Part shown: positions 8,855-17,654 of the stretch, piece after piece
Layout: each line of letters opens with the position of its first letter
Numbering within the stretch: position 1 is the first letter of the stretch
Assembly (NCBI RefSeq): GCF_007097245.1
Contig: NZ_VJZT01000008.1
Coordinates: forward strand, 62,001-126,000
From: Flavobacterium restrictum
GTDB taxonomy: Bacteria; Bacteroidota; Bacteroidia; Flavobacteriales; Flavobacteriaceae
Direction: 5' to 3'
DNA length: 64,000 bases
The notes under the pieces: model-generated
What the model was told of the DNA's origin: nothing
The model's input: the letters and a program-made list of their open reading frames with translations, nothing else
Databases searched by the model: none
Translations under genes and position numbers: made by a program

Positions 8855-10408
8855 ATGACAACAATAGCAGATCAATTCGGAATGAAAGAAGCCTTGGCGC
8901 AATTGGGTGTAAAAGCAATAAACAACGGAACTTCAACAGGAATCAACTCCTTTTCATCGGGAGAAATTCTCGAGAGCCATTCGCCTGTAGACGGAAAATT
9001 AATTGCATCGGTACTAACGACAACACCAGCCGATTATGAGAATGTAATGCAAACCGCAACCGAAGCTTTTAAAACCTTCCGACTCCTACCCGCACCACAA
9101 CGTGGAGAAATCGTGCGTCAGTTTGGGGATAAGTTGCGACAAAATAAAGAAGCACTTGGTAAATTAGTTTCCTACGAAATGGGAAAATCATTGCAAGAAG
9201 GCTATGGCGAAGTTCAGGAAATGATTGACATTTGTGATTTTGCAGTAGGATTGTCTCGTCAATTACATGGACTTACCATGCATTCCGAGCGTCCAGGTCA
9301 CCGTATGTATGAGCAATACCATCCCATGGGAATTGTTGGAATCATTTCGGCATTTAATTTTCCAGTAGCCGTTTGGGCTTGGAATACCGCTTTGGCTTGG
9401 ATTTGTGGCGATGTTTGCGTTTGGAAACCCTCCGAAAAAACACCACTTTGCGGTATTGCGTGTCAAAACATTATAGCCCAAGTAATTCAAGAAAACAACC
9501 TTCCAGAAGGAATCTCTTGTTTGATTAATGGCGATTATTCCATAGGTCAATTAATGACTGCCGACAAACGAATTCCTCTAGTTTCGGCAACCGGCTCCAC
9601 TCGAATGGGAAAAATAGTAGCACAAGCTGTTGCCGCACGCCTAGGAAAATCACTATTAGAATTAGGAGGGAATAATGCTATCATTGTAACCCCAGATGCC
9701 GATATCAAAATGACCGTAATTGGTGCCGTTTTTGGCGCAGTAGGAACCGCAGGACAACGCTGTACGTCAACCCGCCGTTTGATTATTCACGAAAGTATTT
9801 ATGATAAAGTAAAAGAGGCTATTGTTTCGGCTTACAAACAATTGCGCATAGGCAATCCCTTGGACGAGAACAACCACGTTGGGCCATTAATTGATATCCA
9901 TGCTGTAGAAATGTATGCCACAGCATTGAATAAAGTCGTGGAGCAAGGCGGTAAAATTCTGGTAGAAGGTGGCGTACTTACTGGCGAAGGCTATGAAAGT
10001 GGGTGTTATGTAAAACCAGCCATTGCCGAGGCTGAAAACAGTTTTGAAATCGTGCAACACGAGACTTTTGCTCCCGTTTTGTATTTGATAAAATATTCTG
10101 GAACGGTAGAAAATGCCATTGATGTTCAAAACGGAGTGGCGCAAGGACTTTCATCAGCAATTATGACCAACAATTTGCGAGAAGCCGAACATTTTTTATC
10201 AGTAGTGGGTTCTGATTGTGGCATTGCCAATGTCAATATTGGAACTTCGGGTGCCGAAATTGGTGGTGCTTTTGGTGGCGAAAAAGAAACGGGTGGCGGA
10301 CGTGAATCTGGTTCCGACGCTTGGAAAATTTATATGCGTCGTCAAACCAATACGATAAATTACACCACGAGTTTGCCATTGGCACAAGGAATCAAATTTG
10401 ATTTGTAA
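8855..10408 (+). CDS. amaB: ALDH7-type aldehyde dehydrogenase (alpha-aminoadipate semialdehyde dehydrogenase)
   Basis: NAD-dependent oxidation of alpha-aminoadipate semialdehyde (in equilibrium with piperideine-6-carboxylate) to alpha-aminoadipate, in lysine breakdown. 517 residues, full length. The ALDH7/antiquitin-like pattern is clear: RQLHGLTMHSERPGHRMYEQ, PMGIVGIISAFNFPVAVWAW, the catalytic Glu in LELGGNNA and the catalytic Cys in GTAGQRCTSTRR. The C-terminal FGGEKETGGGRESGSDAWK is also typical of the family. It stands alone, with a strong terminator 15 bases after the stop. The saccharopine dehydrogenase that could supply its substrate is at 41000-42370. Confidence 0.92.
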   Translation: MTTIADQFGMKEALAQLGVKAINNGTSTGINSFSSGEILESHSPVDGKLIASVLTTTPADYENVMQTATEAFKTFRLLPAPQRGEIVRQFGDKLRQNKEALGKLVSYEMGKSLQEGYGEVQEMIDICDFAVGLSRQLHGLTMHSERPGHRMYEQYHPMGIVGIISAFNFPVAVWAWNTALAWICGDVCVWKPSEKTPLCGIACQNIIAQVIQENNLPEGISCLINGDYSIGQLMTADKRIPLVSATGSTRMGKIVAQAVAARLGKSLLELGGNNAIIVTPDADIKMTVIGAVFGAVGTAGQRCTSTRRLIIHESIYDKVKEAIVSAYKQLRIGNPLDENNHVGPLIDIHAVEMYATALNKVVEQGGKILVEGGVLTGEGYESGCYVKPAIAEAENSFEIVQHETFAPVLYLIKYSGTVENAIDVQNGVAQGLSSAIMTNNLREAEHFLSVVGSDCGIANVNIGTSGAEIGGAFGGEKETGGGRESGSDAWKIYMRRQTNTINYTTSLPLAQGIKFDL

Positions 10409-10425
10409 AAGAAATTATTTTAAAT

Positions 10426-10462
10426 AAAAAGGCGATTTGAAACTTCTCAAATCGCCTTTTTT
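10426..10462. terminator. Bidirectional terminator between convergent genes
   Basis: AAAAAGGCGATTTGA pairs with TCAAATCGCCTTTTT around a 6-base loop (AACTTC). A-rich and T-rich flanks let it work on both strands, for the aldehyde dehydrogenase gene (plus) and the outer-membrane protein gene (minus). Confidence 0.9.
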
Positions 10463-10490
10463 ATAGGATTAAATCTTTTTTTAAAGTGGA

Positions 10491-10985
10491 CTACATATTA
10501 AACGAAGCACCTATATTAAACGTAAATTGGTTGTTCAAAAAATCAAACCCATTGGCATTCGTGTTATACTTTGCAATTGGGAAACCTGCTTCGGAATAAA
10601 TTCCAAAACCATCCGTGAAGAAATAACGCACGCCAAGATGACCACCAAAGTTTTTAAGTCCTAAACTCAATCCAGGGTATACGTCTAGTTTCTCGTCGAT
10701 TTTCAAGACATTGCCTAGGTTAGCATTGATTCGTACTTTGGCATCAAAGCGGTCTTTGAATGCTGGTTTTTCGCCTAGCACTTCCGAAACGCCTAACAAA
10801 TACGAACCTACAAAACCATAGGATAAATTTTCGCCTAGACCAAAATCAGTCGAAGCTTGAATGCCAGTTCCGCCATTTTGAATATTGGCACCAACATTGA
10901 ATTTGGCATCGCCTTTACCTTTAAAAGCTTGTGCATTTATAAAACCAAATGACAATAATAAAACGAGTGTAATACTTTTTTTCAT
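10491..10985 (-). CDS. Small outer-membrane beta-barrel-like protein
   Basis: 164 residues. The start was placed at ATG 10985, not 11021, because translation from there gives a clean signal peptide (MKKSITLVLLLSFGFINAQA). The mature part alternates polar and hydrophobic residues with repeated Gly and aromatic turns (KFNVGANIQNGGTG, LSYGFVGSYLLGVSE, GGHLGVRYFFTDGFGIYSEA) and ends in FNIGASFNM, as in a small barrel whose last strand ends in an aromatic-rich segment. It resembles the DUF6646-type proteins of flavobacteria. Function unknown. Confidence 0.75.
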   Translation of the reverse strand: MKKSITLVLLLSFGFINAQAFKGKGDAKFNVGANIQNGGTGIQASTDFGLGENLSYGFVGSYLLGVSEVLGEKPAFKDRFDAKVRINANLGNVLKIDEKLDVYPGLSLGLKNFGGHLGVRYFFTDGFGIYSEAGFPIAKYNTNANGFDFLNNQFTFNIGASFNM

Positions 10986-11029
10986 AATTTTTAGGGTTAC
11001 ATTTTGATGCAAAAATAGCATAATAGATT

Positions 11030-11755
11030 CTAATTCCTACCTTTTTCGTCAAAATACAAATGGTTCAAAGGTTCGCTTTGCCAAAATTCCTTGGTGTCAA
11101 CATCTAGAATGGTAAGTGGTCCCTTAAAAGCGGCTCCAGTATCTACATTCCATATTCCAGCTTTTTGCACTGGAATGGTCTCGTTGATTCTAGAAACGGG
11201 AGTGTGACCAATGTAGATTTCTTTGTACAAGGTAAATCGTTTTGGGTAGTACAAATCAGTAGTTTCCATCTTTGGGTCTAATGCTAATGCCGTTTCCCAG
11301 AGCGTTCGATCCCAATAAAAAAGCTTTGGAAAATATTCATACGCCACGCCATTCATATTGGTAAAACCGGCATGAATAAACAGCCTATTATCATCGTCTA
11401 AATGATAATTTTCTAATGATTGCAGGAATTCAATATGCTTTTTTTTGGTTTCGAGATCTACTTTGGCGTAAGCCGTAACAGTAGCTTCGCCTCCATGGTT
11501 GTACCATAGCAAATTGTCTTTGCTATCGTTGAGCCATTCCAGCAACAATTCATCATGGTTGCCTCGAATACATACAATAGTGTGCGTGGTTTTCATTTCA
11601 ATGAGCAAATCAATGACTTGTGGCGACTGACTCCAACCATCTACATAATCGCCCAGAAAAATTAATTTATCGGCTGGAGTGACATGAGCTCTTTGCAAAA
11701 TTTGATGCAGCGCACGCAAACCGCCGTGTATGTCGCCTATAACGAGTGTTCTCAT
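11030..11755 (-). CDS. Serine/threonine-protein-phosphatase-type metallophosphoesterase
   Basis: Calcineurin-like phosphoesterase of 241 residues in the PPP/diadenosine tetraphosphatase group. Metal-binding motifs are in order: GDIHGGLRAL (residue 7 on), GDYVDGWSQS (~36), RGNHDELL (~64), FIHAG (~127) and GHTPVS (~192). The YDY-type family cap is short. It could dephosphorylate proteins (PrpA-like) or cleave Ap4A; the sequence does not separate these. It lies 15 bases downstream of the DUF3667 gene on the same strand, so the two are probably co-transcribed. Confidence 0.88.
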   Translation of the reverse strand: MRTLVIGDIHGGLRALHQILQRAHVTPADKLIFLGDYVDGWSQSPQVIDLLIEMKTTHTIVCIRGNHDELLLEWLNDSKDNLLWYNHGGEATVTAYAKVDLETKKKHIEFLQSLENYHLDDDNRLFIHAGFTNMNGVAYEYFPKLFYWDRTLWETALALDPKMETTDLYYPKRFTLYKEIYIGHTPVSRINETIPVQKAGIWNVDTGAAFKGPLTILDVDTKEFWQSEPLNHLYFDEKGRN

Positions 11756-11770
11756 TTATTTTCGTGGTAT

Positions 11771-12925
11771 TTAATGCAAATTGATAAGCGTATAAATCGC
11801 AAAAAGTGTTAAAATTAATACGATAAAAAACATATTAATGAAAAACAAAACAACACTTTTGACAAAGGAAACCATTCTGGATTCGCCATAAAAGCGATGA
11901 TGTGCTGGAAAAAAGTAATACAACATCCAGCAAATGCCTATGAACTTGATGACACTACTTATAATACCCAAAACTGTCGAATCGCCTATTGCATTAAAAA
12001 GGGCTCCAATCAAGAACAAAATCAAATAAATCAACAACAAAAACGAAAAATAATGCAAGGTAAAAATACCGTGATCAAAGTAATACCAGCGTTTTTTGTT
12101 ATGAAAAGCCCATAGGAAAAAGGCAAAAATAGGCATGTAAATCAATAATACTTTTGGGAAATTATGCATAAAGGATTCTTTTCCTTTTTCAAAAATTTCT
12201 TCTTTGGTATTATGCTCTTTTACCAACAATACTTTTTTGAAAAACCAGTATTCTACATCGTTAATTTTGTCCTCGCCTTTGGCCACTTTTCGAACCGAAT
12301 CCAATTCTTTGACGGTTCCAAAATCAGAAAAATTCATGAAATCTGGTGCGCCTTCAGGTTTAGCAGTTTTGGCTCTTTGAATGATTTTTTCTAGTGTGTC
12401 TTTGGTCGTTTTAGAAATCGTTTTGGAGGCTAATAACTGCTTGATTTCCAGTTGTTCTTTGGATAATTTTTCGGTTTTGTTTAGCGTTCCTTTTTTAGAA
12501 TCAACAATTACTTTGTTGATAGAATCCCGAACATCTTTAGCAACATATTCCGTTGTTACGTAGTTGTTATTTTCTTTCTTTTCGTCTAAATTGATTATGG
12601 TATCGCCACTATTTGGGAATAAGGTAATCAACAAAAAAGTCACAAAACTAATAAAAATATAAAGCCTCACGGGGGCTAAATACGACAATCGTTTCCCTGA
12701 AAGGTACTCTTTGGTCAAGGAAGCCGGCTTGAAAATCAAGTTTTTTATGGTTCTCCAAAAAGCGTTTTCATAATGGGTTAAATCTTCAAAAAAATGAAGA
12801 AATAAGTGGTGAAATGTTTTGCGAGTATCCGTGTTTTCTTGCCCGCAATTGGGACAAAAATGGAGGTCTACGACAGTACCGCAATTCAAGCAAGTCTTGT
12901 CTTCTCTATAGTTTTTTTTGGACAT
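11771..12925 (-). CDS. DUF3667 zinc-ribbon membrane protein
   Basis: 384 residues. The N-terminal zinc ribbon (CLNCGTVVDLHFCPNCG, residues ~12-28) is followed by the DUF3667 signature (HYENAFWRTIKNLIFKPASL, then LAPVRLYIFISFVTFLL). A long polar charged loop (~115-245) follows, then four hydrophobic segments in the last ~130 residues. Integral inner-membrane protein of unknown function, common in Flavobacteriia. The start ATG at 12925 directly precedes the ribbon. Confidence 0.9.
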   Translation of the reverse strand: MSKKNYREDKTCLNCGTVVDLHFCPNCGQENTDTRKTFHHLFLHFFEDLTHYENAFWRTIKNLIFKPASLTKEYLSGKRLSYLAPVRLYIFISFVTFLLITLFPNSGDTIINLDEKKENNNYVTTEYVAKDVRDSINKVIVDSKKGTLNKTEKLSKEQLEIKQLLASKTISKTTKDTLEKIIQRAKTAKPEGAPDFMNFSDFGTVKELDSVRKVAKGEDKINDVEYWFFKKVLLVKEHNTKEEIFEKGKESFMHNFPKVLLIYMPIFAFFLWAFHNKKRWYYFDHGIFTLHYFSFLLLIYLILFLIGALFNAIGDSTVLGIISSVIKFIGICWMLYYFFPAHHRFYGESRMVSFVKSVVLFFINMFFIVLILTLFAIYTLINLH

Positions 12926-13013
12926 AAAGGCTTGGGTTTCTTTATTGTTTTTTACAAATATCTAAATAATATTGGTATAAAAAAAAGAGGATTATTCGAT
13001 TTTTCAACAGAAT

Positions 13014-13901
13014 CTAAAAATAGTTTACAAACTCGGTTGGCAAAGCGGTAATGGGTTGCAGCATCACTTCTTTGTAATAGACTTCGCCTGCTTCGCTTTG
13101 CAATTGTATTTTCCCTTCTAGTAAAGGATTAAATTGGTTTCCGTCCCAAAAACGGGAGTTTTGTAAAACCATGACCACATGACCATTTACAATATGAAGA
13201 CTTTTTCCTTCAAAACACACAAGTTCAATTGCTGTCCATTCGCCCATTGGGTTTTCGTAATTTTCTTTGCGCGTGCAATATCCGGTTCTTTCGGTATGGG
13301 TACCAAAGGATAGAAACGGTTGTTTTTCATTGGCAATAGCACTCATAACGCCTTCGGAATCGTATGCTTTAATATCGATAGCGGCATTGGCAATGTTCCA
13401 ATAATCGCCAAAATGACCTTCCATAAGCTGAAATTCTTGCGACAACATCCAAGCACGCCAGTAATCTACACCTGCCGGTCCTTGAGAATGATACAATACA
13501 CCTGCGTCTAAAAGTTTGGTCGTTCTAGGCTCCCATTTTTTGGTTCCCCATTTTACTTTTAGCTTCAAGCGGTAATTTCTATAACTATTTTTGGTAAAAA
13601 CACAACCATAATATTCGCCCGAAACTTTCAAAACTGGCGTGTTATTTTCGTTTATAATTGTAAAAACACTCCCCTCTTTCTTGTTATATCCTATGGGTTC
13701 AATAGGTTTCCCGCTAGCGTCAACAGGGATCTTACCCGTGTACCCATCTTGGTGTTTGTAACTCAAATACATATCCCATTGCGAGAGATTGGAATCCAAT
13801 AGCGAAATCCAGCCTTTGTTTTTAGTAGTTTGTGCTGTGCTAGTAACAGCCGAATATAAAAGGAATGCTGCAAGAAATGAGAATCGAAAGAATGTTTTCA
13901 T
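13014..13901 (-). CDS. DUF1080 / 3-keto-disaccharide hydrolase-like protein, exported
   Basis: 295 residues with a signal peptide (FSFLAAFLLYSAVTSTAQ). The mature protein begins with WISLLDSNLSQWDMYL, the opening strand pattern of the DUF1080 concanavalin-like jellyroll (PF06439). Its later landmarks are YRLKLKVKWGTKKWEPR, DAGVLYHSQGPAGVDYW and EWTAIELVCFEGKSLHIVNG. Relatives bind or cleave modified (3-keto) disaccharides in the periplasm. It stands alone and no partner oxidoreductase is seen nearby. The exact substrate is unknown. Confidence 0.85.
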   Translation of the reverse strand: MKTFFRFSFLAAFLLYSAVTSTAQTTKNKGWISLLDSNLSQWDMYLSYKHQDGYTGKIPVDASGKPIEPIGYNKKEGSVFTIINENNTPVLKVSGEYYGCVFTKNSYRNYRLKLKVKWGTKKWEPRTTKLLDAGVLYHSQGPAGVDYWRAWMLSQEFQLMEGHFGDYWNIANAAIDIKAYDSEGVMSAIANEKQPFLSFGTHTERTGYCTRKENYENPMGEWTAIELVCFEGKSLHIVNGHVVMVLQNSRFWDGNQFNPLLEGKIQLQSEAGEVYYKEVMLQPITALPTEFVNYF

Positions 13902-14389
13902 ATACTAATTTGATTTTTAATAAAAGTGTTTGCGCCAAAGTCTAATTCGTAAATGTATCTCAATTCGAGTTAATTAGATCGTTTCTAGCGGTATTATTTT
14001 TTACTGTTTTGGCGTCTATTTGTTACAATAAAAATCGAATTTACCTTTTAAACAAAATACAACAGACTAAAAATCCATAGCTCTGATTATGCAGACTGAA
14101 AATATGCCAAATTATAAAACTTAATTTTTTTACCACGAATTGTACACATTAGCACGAATAAATTTGTAAAAATTAGCAGAATTCGTGGAGGAATTTTTAA
14201 AACCTGAAAGAAAAATGTACGAGAAGCGCATCGTTTTAACTTTTATTGAGCCCAATAAATTGTAAAATCAATGTTTTATAATCCGTTCAATTAAATGATA
14301 TTTCTATCTCGTTTTTGACAACGTATTAAAAACAGTTGCTACACAATACTTTTTTAGTATGTTTGTAACACGTCATTAATTCATTCCAG
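13902..14389. other. 488-base intergenic stretch, no gene
   Basis: No coding frame of quality. It contains an inverted repeat, CCACGAAT at 14133-14140 and ATTCGTGG at 14181-14188, with further A/T-rich matches inside (CACATTAGCACGAATAAATT). It resembles dispersed CACGAATT-type intergenic repeats seen in flavobacteria (recollection, unverified). The stretch leads into the decayed YhcG gene. Confidence 0.5.
14133..14188. repeat. CCACGAAT...ATTCGTGG inverted repeat
   Basis: Two 8-base complementary arms 40 bases apart, with an extra internal GCACGAATAAAT resembling the arm. Probably a copy of a dispersed intergenic repeat; no protein-binding role can be shown. Confidence 0.45.
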
Positions 14390-14869
14390 ATGCTTCAAAA
14401 TCAAACCATAATTCCAGATATAAAGGCAATTATTGCTACTGCCCAAGACAAAGCCATAAAGCCGTGGACAATGAGCGAACGCTAATGTATTGGACAATTG
14501 GCAAACGTATTTTTGAAGAAGAACAACAAGGAAAAGACCGCGCCGATTACGGAACCTACTTGATAAAATTCCTTGCAGAGCAATTGCAACCTGAATATGG
14601 TAGTGGGTTTTCATACCGTCAATTAAATTGGTATCGCCAGTTTTATCGCACTTTCCCAATTGTGTCCGCACTGCGGACACAATTGAATTGGACACAATAT
14701 AAGTTGTTGCTTTCGCTTGATAATGACGACAAAAGAGAATTTTATATTGTCGAAAGTGTAAAAAATAATTGGACGTCAATACAATTTATACCTTCCAACC
14801 GAAAAACAATTATTGGAAGAAGTAAAAAAAGAATTGCAAAATTTTGAAGAAGATACGAATCAGAAATAG
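14390..14869 (+). pseudogene. Decayed YhcG/DUF1016 PDDEXK nuclease gene
   Basis: The first 24 codons from ATG 14390 read LQNQTIIPDIKAIIATAQDK. The frame then shifts at AAA (14458-14460), where one A is missing, into DNERTLMYWTIGKRIFEEEQ and the rest of the DUF1016 N-terminal domain. That frame continues as GFSYRQLNWYRQFYRTFP and stops early. The last part of the gene is in yet another frame (14779-14869: YNLYLPTEKQLLEEVKKEL...), which is the true C-terminus of the family. The PDDEXK nuclease core between NNWTS and YNLYLP is missing. An intact gene is about 340-370 codons; this remnant spans 160. Certainly non-functional as a nuclease. Confidence 0.85.
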
Positions 14870-14900
14870 AAACATTCTCATTGTTTAAAGATTATAAATC

Positions 14901-15071
14901 ATGGCAAAAGGCCCCGAAAAAAACACCAAAAACAAGGCTTTACACACCAAACTACTCAATAGAAAAAAGGCTAAATTACAAGAAGAAAAAAAAGAAAAAG
15001 CACTACGATTGAAAGCTTTGGTTTCCAAAATCAATCAGAAAAAAAAGGGCAACGAATTGGATGAAAATTAG
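14901..15071 (+). CDS. Small lysine-rich protein (56 residues)
   Basis: Open frame from ATG 14901 to TAG 15071, encoding MAKGPEKNTKNKALHTKLLN and then a charged helix rich in Lys, Glu, Arg and Leu that looks able to form a single amphipathic helix. No signal or membrane segment. It follows the YhcG remnant after 31 bases. Small basic proteins of this size do occur in Flavobacterium, but I do not recognise a family; a nucleic-acid-binding role would be a guess. Confidence 0.5.
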   Translation: MAKGPEKNTKNKALHTKLLNRKKAKLQEEKKEKALRLKALVSKINQKKKGNELDEN

Positions 15072-15110
15072 CTATTTATACCAATCAATTGGTGCTAATA
15101 AGCAACCCGA

Positions 15111-15319
15111 AAGCGCATTCGCTTTTAAAAAGACTGCCACAGATTCACAGATTTCAATAGATTAAAAGGAATGAAATTGACACTGATTTTTGAATTTGTG
15201 AAATCAAACAGCATTATTTTGGTTTTAAAATCTGTGACCCGAGCGACAGGCGAATAGGCGAAGCAATCAGTGGTGTATTTTCTTTTTTTATTTACAATTT
15301 TTTTAAAAGCGAACGCTCT
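15111..15319. repeat. Nested inverted-repeat (MITE-like) element
   Basis: The outer arms, 15112-15131 and 15300-15319, are complementary at 18 of 20 positions (core TTTTTAAAAGCGAA). Inner arms CACAGATTT (15146-15154) and AAATCTGTG (15228-15236) match perfectly, and a third pair, CACTGATT (15181-15188) and AATCAGTG (15265-15272), also matches. No credible gene lies inside. Its size (about 210 bases) and arms fit a miniature transposable or dispersed intergenic repeat. The remaining bases up to 15378 hold nothing recognised. Confidence 0.5.
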
Positions 15320-15378
15320 GGCAACCCGAGCAAAAGTGTAGTAAAAGCAATTTGCAGTAAACAAATTTAAAATCCAAC

Positions 15379-16518
15379 TTATTGCACATCATATTTCATT
15401 TTTCGCAAAATTCGTAAGGCTTCTTTAAAAGATAAATATACGGAGGCAAAAGGTTTTAATAAAGGTTTGGCAGCTATCAGTTTTTGTTTGGCATCGTCAA
15501 AACCATTGAGGTAGCAAATCATAAAAGTCGAAGGCAAATTCTCTAAATCTTTGAATTCTCGTGGAGATAATCCCATTCCTTTCTCGAGTTTTTGCAACAA
15601 GAAACAATTGGAGTTGTAAATGTGAAAAAGCATTTTTTTGTTGAATTCAGGCGGTTGGAACAAAAAATTACGATCAATAGTATAATACCCATTATCCTGA
15701 AAACGAATGGTTTGCTGCTCCAGCGGATAGTAGCTGGTTTTGTCATTCAAGCCCAAAGGCACGTACTCGATTATGGTAAACGTATCATCATCAAATGTGA
15801 TTTCGACCACATCTTGAGCCGAATAAAAAAGCTTGATTTGCTCATTGATTAACTCAATATCTACACGAGATAAATAGGTTTTGTCACGGGATTTCTTGAT
15901 AATTCCAGCCCAACAAATCACAAATAGCTCCTTGAAAACTTTGTACTTTGGCGCCATGTCTTTATGCCGAAAATTCATAAAATCAAAGACTCCATCCAGT
16001 GTATAGGCAATGCTATTTCTAGAATTATTTTCGATTCCAATGACGGTTTCCGTGTTTTGATAATTCTTTTCGACCTCGCCTTCAATGGGAACCGTATTGC
16101 TGCCACGCCTTATAAAAACGCTGTTGGCCACAATGGTATAAATTCCTTTTTTGAAATAAGAAGTGTTGCTTTTGGGCTTTATCGTAACGAGGCCAATGAC
16201 TTTATCTTTGGGCAAATTAGGAAAAGGAACATTCTCATATTGAATTCTGGGCGGGTTTTCAAGAAAAGCATTAACCAGATTCTGAATCCTACTGTCGTCA
16301 AAAAAATCGTCGCCCACAATGGTATTATTCTCATCCTCGACACCCACTACAATATAGGAATTGTTAGTAGGATTCGAGTTTGACAAGGCGCAAATGTGTT
16401 TTAAAAACTTGGCTTTTCCTTCGCGGGAATGCAAATTTAACTGACGCTTTTTGTCATAAAAACTACTCTCATCATTGTGAGCAAGCAGGTTTTTTATCAA
16501 TAAGCGTTTGTTTATCAT
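15379..16518 (-). CDS. AlbA_2 (Schlafen-like) domain protein
   Basis: 379 residues, cytoplasmic. The N-terminal ~155 residues are the AlbA_2/Schlafen-type DNA-binding domain: ESSFYDKKRQLNLHSREGKA (substrate-loop acidic start), HICALSNSNPTNNSYIVVGV, FLENPPRIQYENVPF and FIRRGSNTVPIEGEVE. The C-terminal half is a family-specific region without a known motif. Usual AlbA_2 regulators have a C-terminal ATPase/HTH part, which is not obvious here. A nucleic-acid-related role is likely from the domain, but the biological function is unknown. It stands alone on the minus strand. Confidence 0.75.
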   Translation of the reverse strand: MINKRLLIKNLLAHNDESSFYDKKRQLNLHSREGKAKFLKHICALSNSNPTNNSYIVVGVEDENNTIVGDDFFDDSRIQNLVNAFLENPPRIQYENVPFPNLPKDKVIGLVTIKPKSNTSYFKKGIYTIVANSVFIRRGSNTVPIEGEVEKNYQNTETVIGIENNSRNSIAYTLDGVFDFMNFRHKDMAPKYKVFKELFVICWAGIIKKSRDKTYLSRVDIELINEQIKLFYSAQDVVEITFDDDTFTIIEYVPLGLNDKTSYYPLEQQTIRFQDNGYYTIDRNFLFQPPEFNKKMLFHIYNSNCFLLQKLEKGMGLSPREFKDLENLPSTFMICYLNGFDDAKQKLIAAKPLLKPFASVYLSFKEALRILRKMKYDVQ

Positions 16519-16580
16519 AGCATTAAAAAGTAAATAGCAAGTTGCCTAAAAAATATGAAAACGCAAAGTACAACTTTATT

Positions 16581-17453
16581 TTACGGCACTTCATTGCCCA
16601 TGCTTTCGCTCCAAATGGCAAACCAATCTTCTTGGTCTAATTTCAGTTCAACGGCTTTCATCAAGGACTGCAGGCGAGCCACATTTACAGTTCCCGCAAT
16701 AGGAACAATCTTGGCGGGATGTTTCAAAATCCAAGAAAGCAAAATCGTATCGGCTCCCAATTCATATTTAGCAACCAGCCTAGCCAAAACCACTTTTAAG
16801 CGATGCGTTTGTTCGTTATCGGCTCTAAAAACGCTTCCCAGCGGATTCCACGACATGGGTTTTATATGGTGCAATTGCATGTAATCCAGGCTTCCGTCCA
16901 GCATGGGTTGGTAATTAGTAGCCGAAAACGAAATTTGATTGTATCCAATATCCGTCTTTTGCCGAATCAATTCGCTTTGCGATGGTGTAAAATTAGAAAG
17001 TCCAAAATCGATAATTTTTCCTTCTGTTTTTAATTTCAAAACCGCCTCGGCAATTTCATCCGCCTGCATTAACGGACTTGGTCGGTGCAACAAAAGCACA
17101 TCTAAATAAGACGTTTGAAGATTTTTCAAGGAATTTTCGACACTTGCAATAATGTACTCCTTGGAATATTCGTACTGTTTGAGGGGATAATTTCGGTTTT
17201 CGGTAACGAGTTGAATGCCACATTTTGAGATAAGTTCCATTTTTTCGCGGGCAATACCACTCTTGACAAAAGCTTTTCCAAACTGTGCCTCGGTGGTATA
17301 GCCCCCATAAATATCCGCATGGTCAAAAGTGGTTATTTTATTTTCTAGACAAATGTGAATTCGATTTTCCATTTCGGAAACAGAGAGGTTTTTGTCCCAA
17401 ACTCCCCAATTCATCACGCCTGCAATTATTGGCGATACGGTTGTTTTATTCAT
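16581..17453 (-). CDS. Aldo/keto reductase family oxidoreductase
   Basis: 290 residues, a complete AKR barrel. Landmarks are the catalytic Asp and Tyr in FDHADIYGGYTTEAQFGKAF, Lys in ELISKCGIQL, LDVLLLHRPSPLMQADEIAE, and the NADPH-site end VPIAGTVNVARLQSLMKA. Overall it is closest to the YdhF-type bacterial AKR. Substrate unknown. It is a single gene facing the Bat operon, with ~200 bases of shared upstream DNA. Confidence 0.92.
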   Translation of the reverse strand: MNKTTVSPIIAGVMNWGVWDKNLSVSEMENRIHICLENKITTFDHADIYGGYTTEAQFGKAFVKSGIAREKMELISKCGIQLVTENRNYPLKQYEYSKEYIIASVENSLKNLQTSYLDVLLLHRPSPLMQADEIAEAVLKLKTEGKIIDFGLSNFTPSQSELIRQKTDIGYNQISFSATNYQPMLDGSLDYMQLHHIKPMSWNPLGSVFRADNEQTHRLKVVLARLVAKYELGADTILLSWILKHPAKIVPIAGTVNVARLQSLMKAVELKLDQEDWFAIWSESMGNEVP

Positions 17454-17654
17454 GGTTTTTTTATAGTAAAAGATTGTTTTGAAAGACTATTTTTCAAAGT
17501 TCTTAAAAATAGGTAAATACTATCATAATTCGTCCTTAAAATAAAGGTATTCGTCGAAGTTTTAACCATTTTTTAACATCCTACTTCTAAAAAAAAATTC
17601 AATTTGCACCCTCAAAACAAAGACATTCAATTCAAGGGTTTTAAAAATAATAAA

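Noticed and set aside
14381..14779. 132-codon minus-strand frame opposite the YhcG remnant
   Set aside because: It is antisense to a recognisable DUF1016 sequence and has no family features.
15125..15364. 79-codon minus-strand frame in the nested repeat
   Set aside because: It lies entirely within inverted-repeat DNA and has no start context or recognisable protein pattern.
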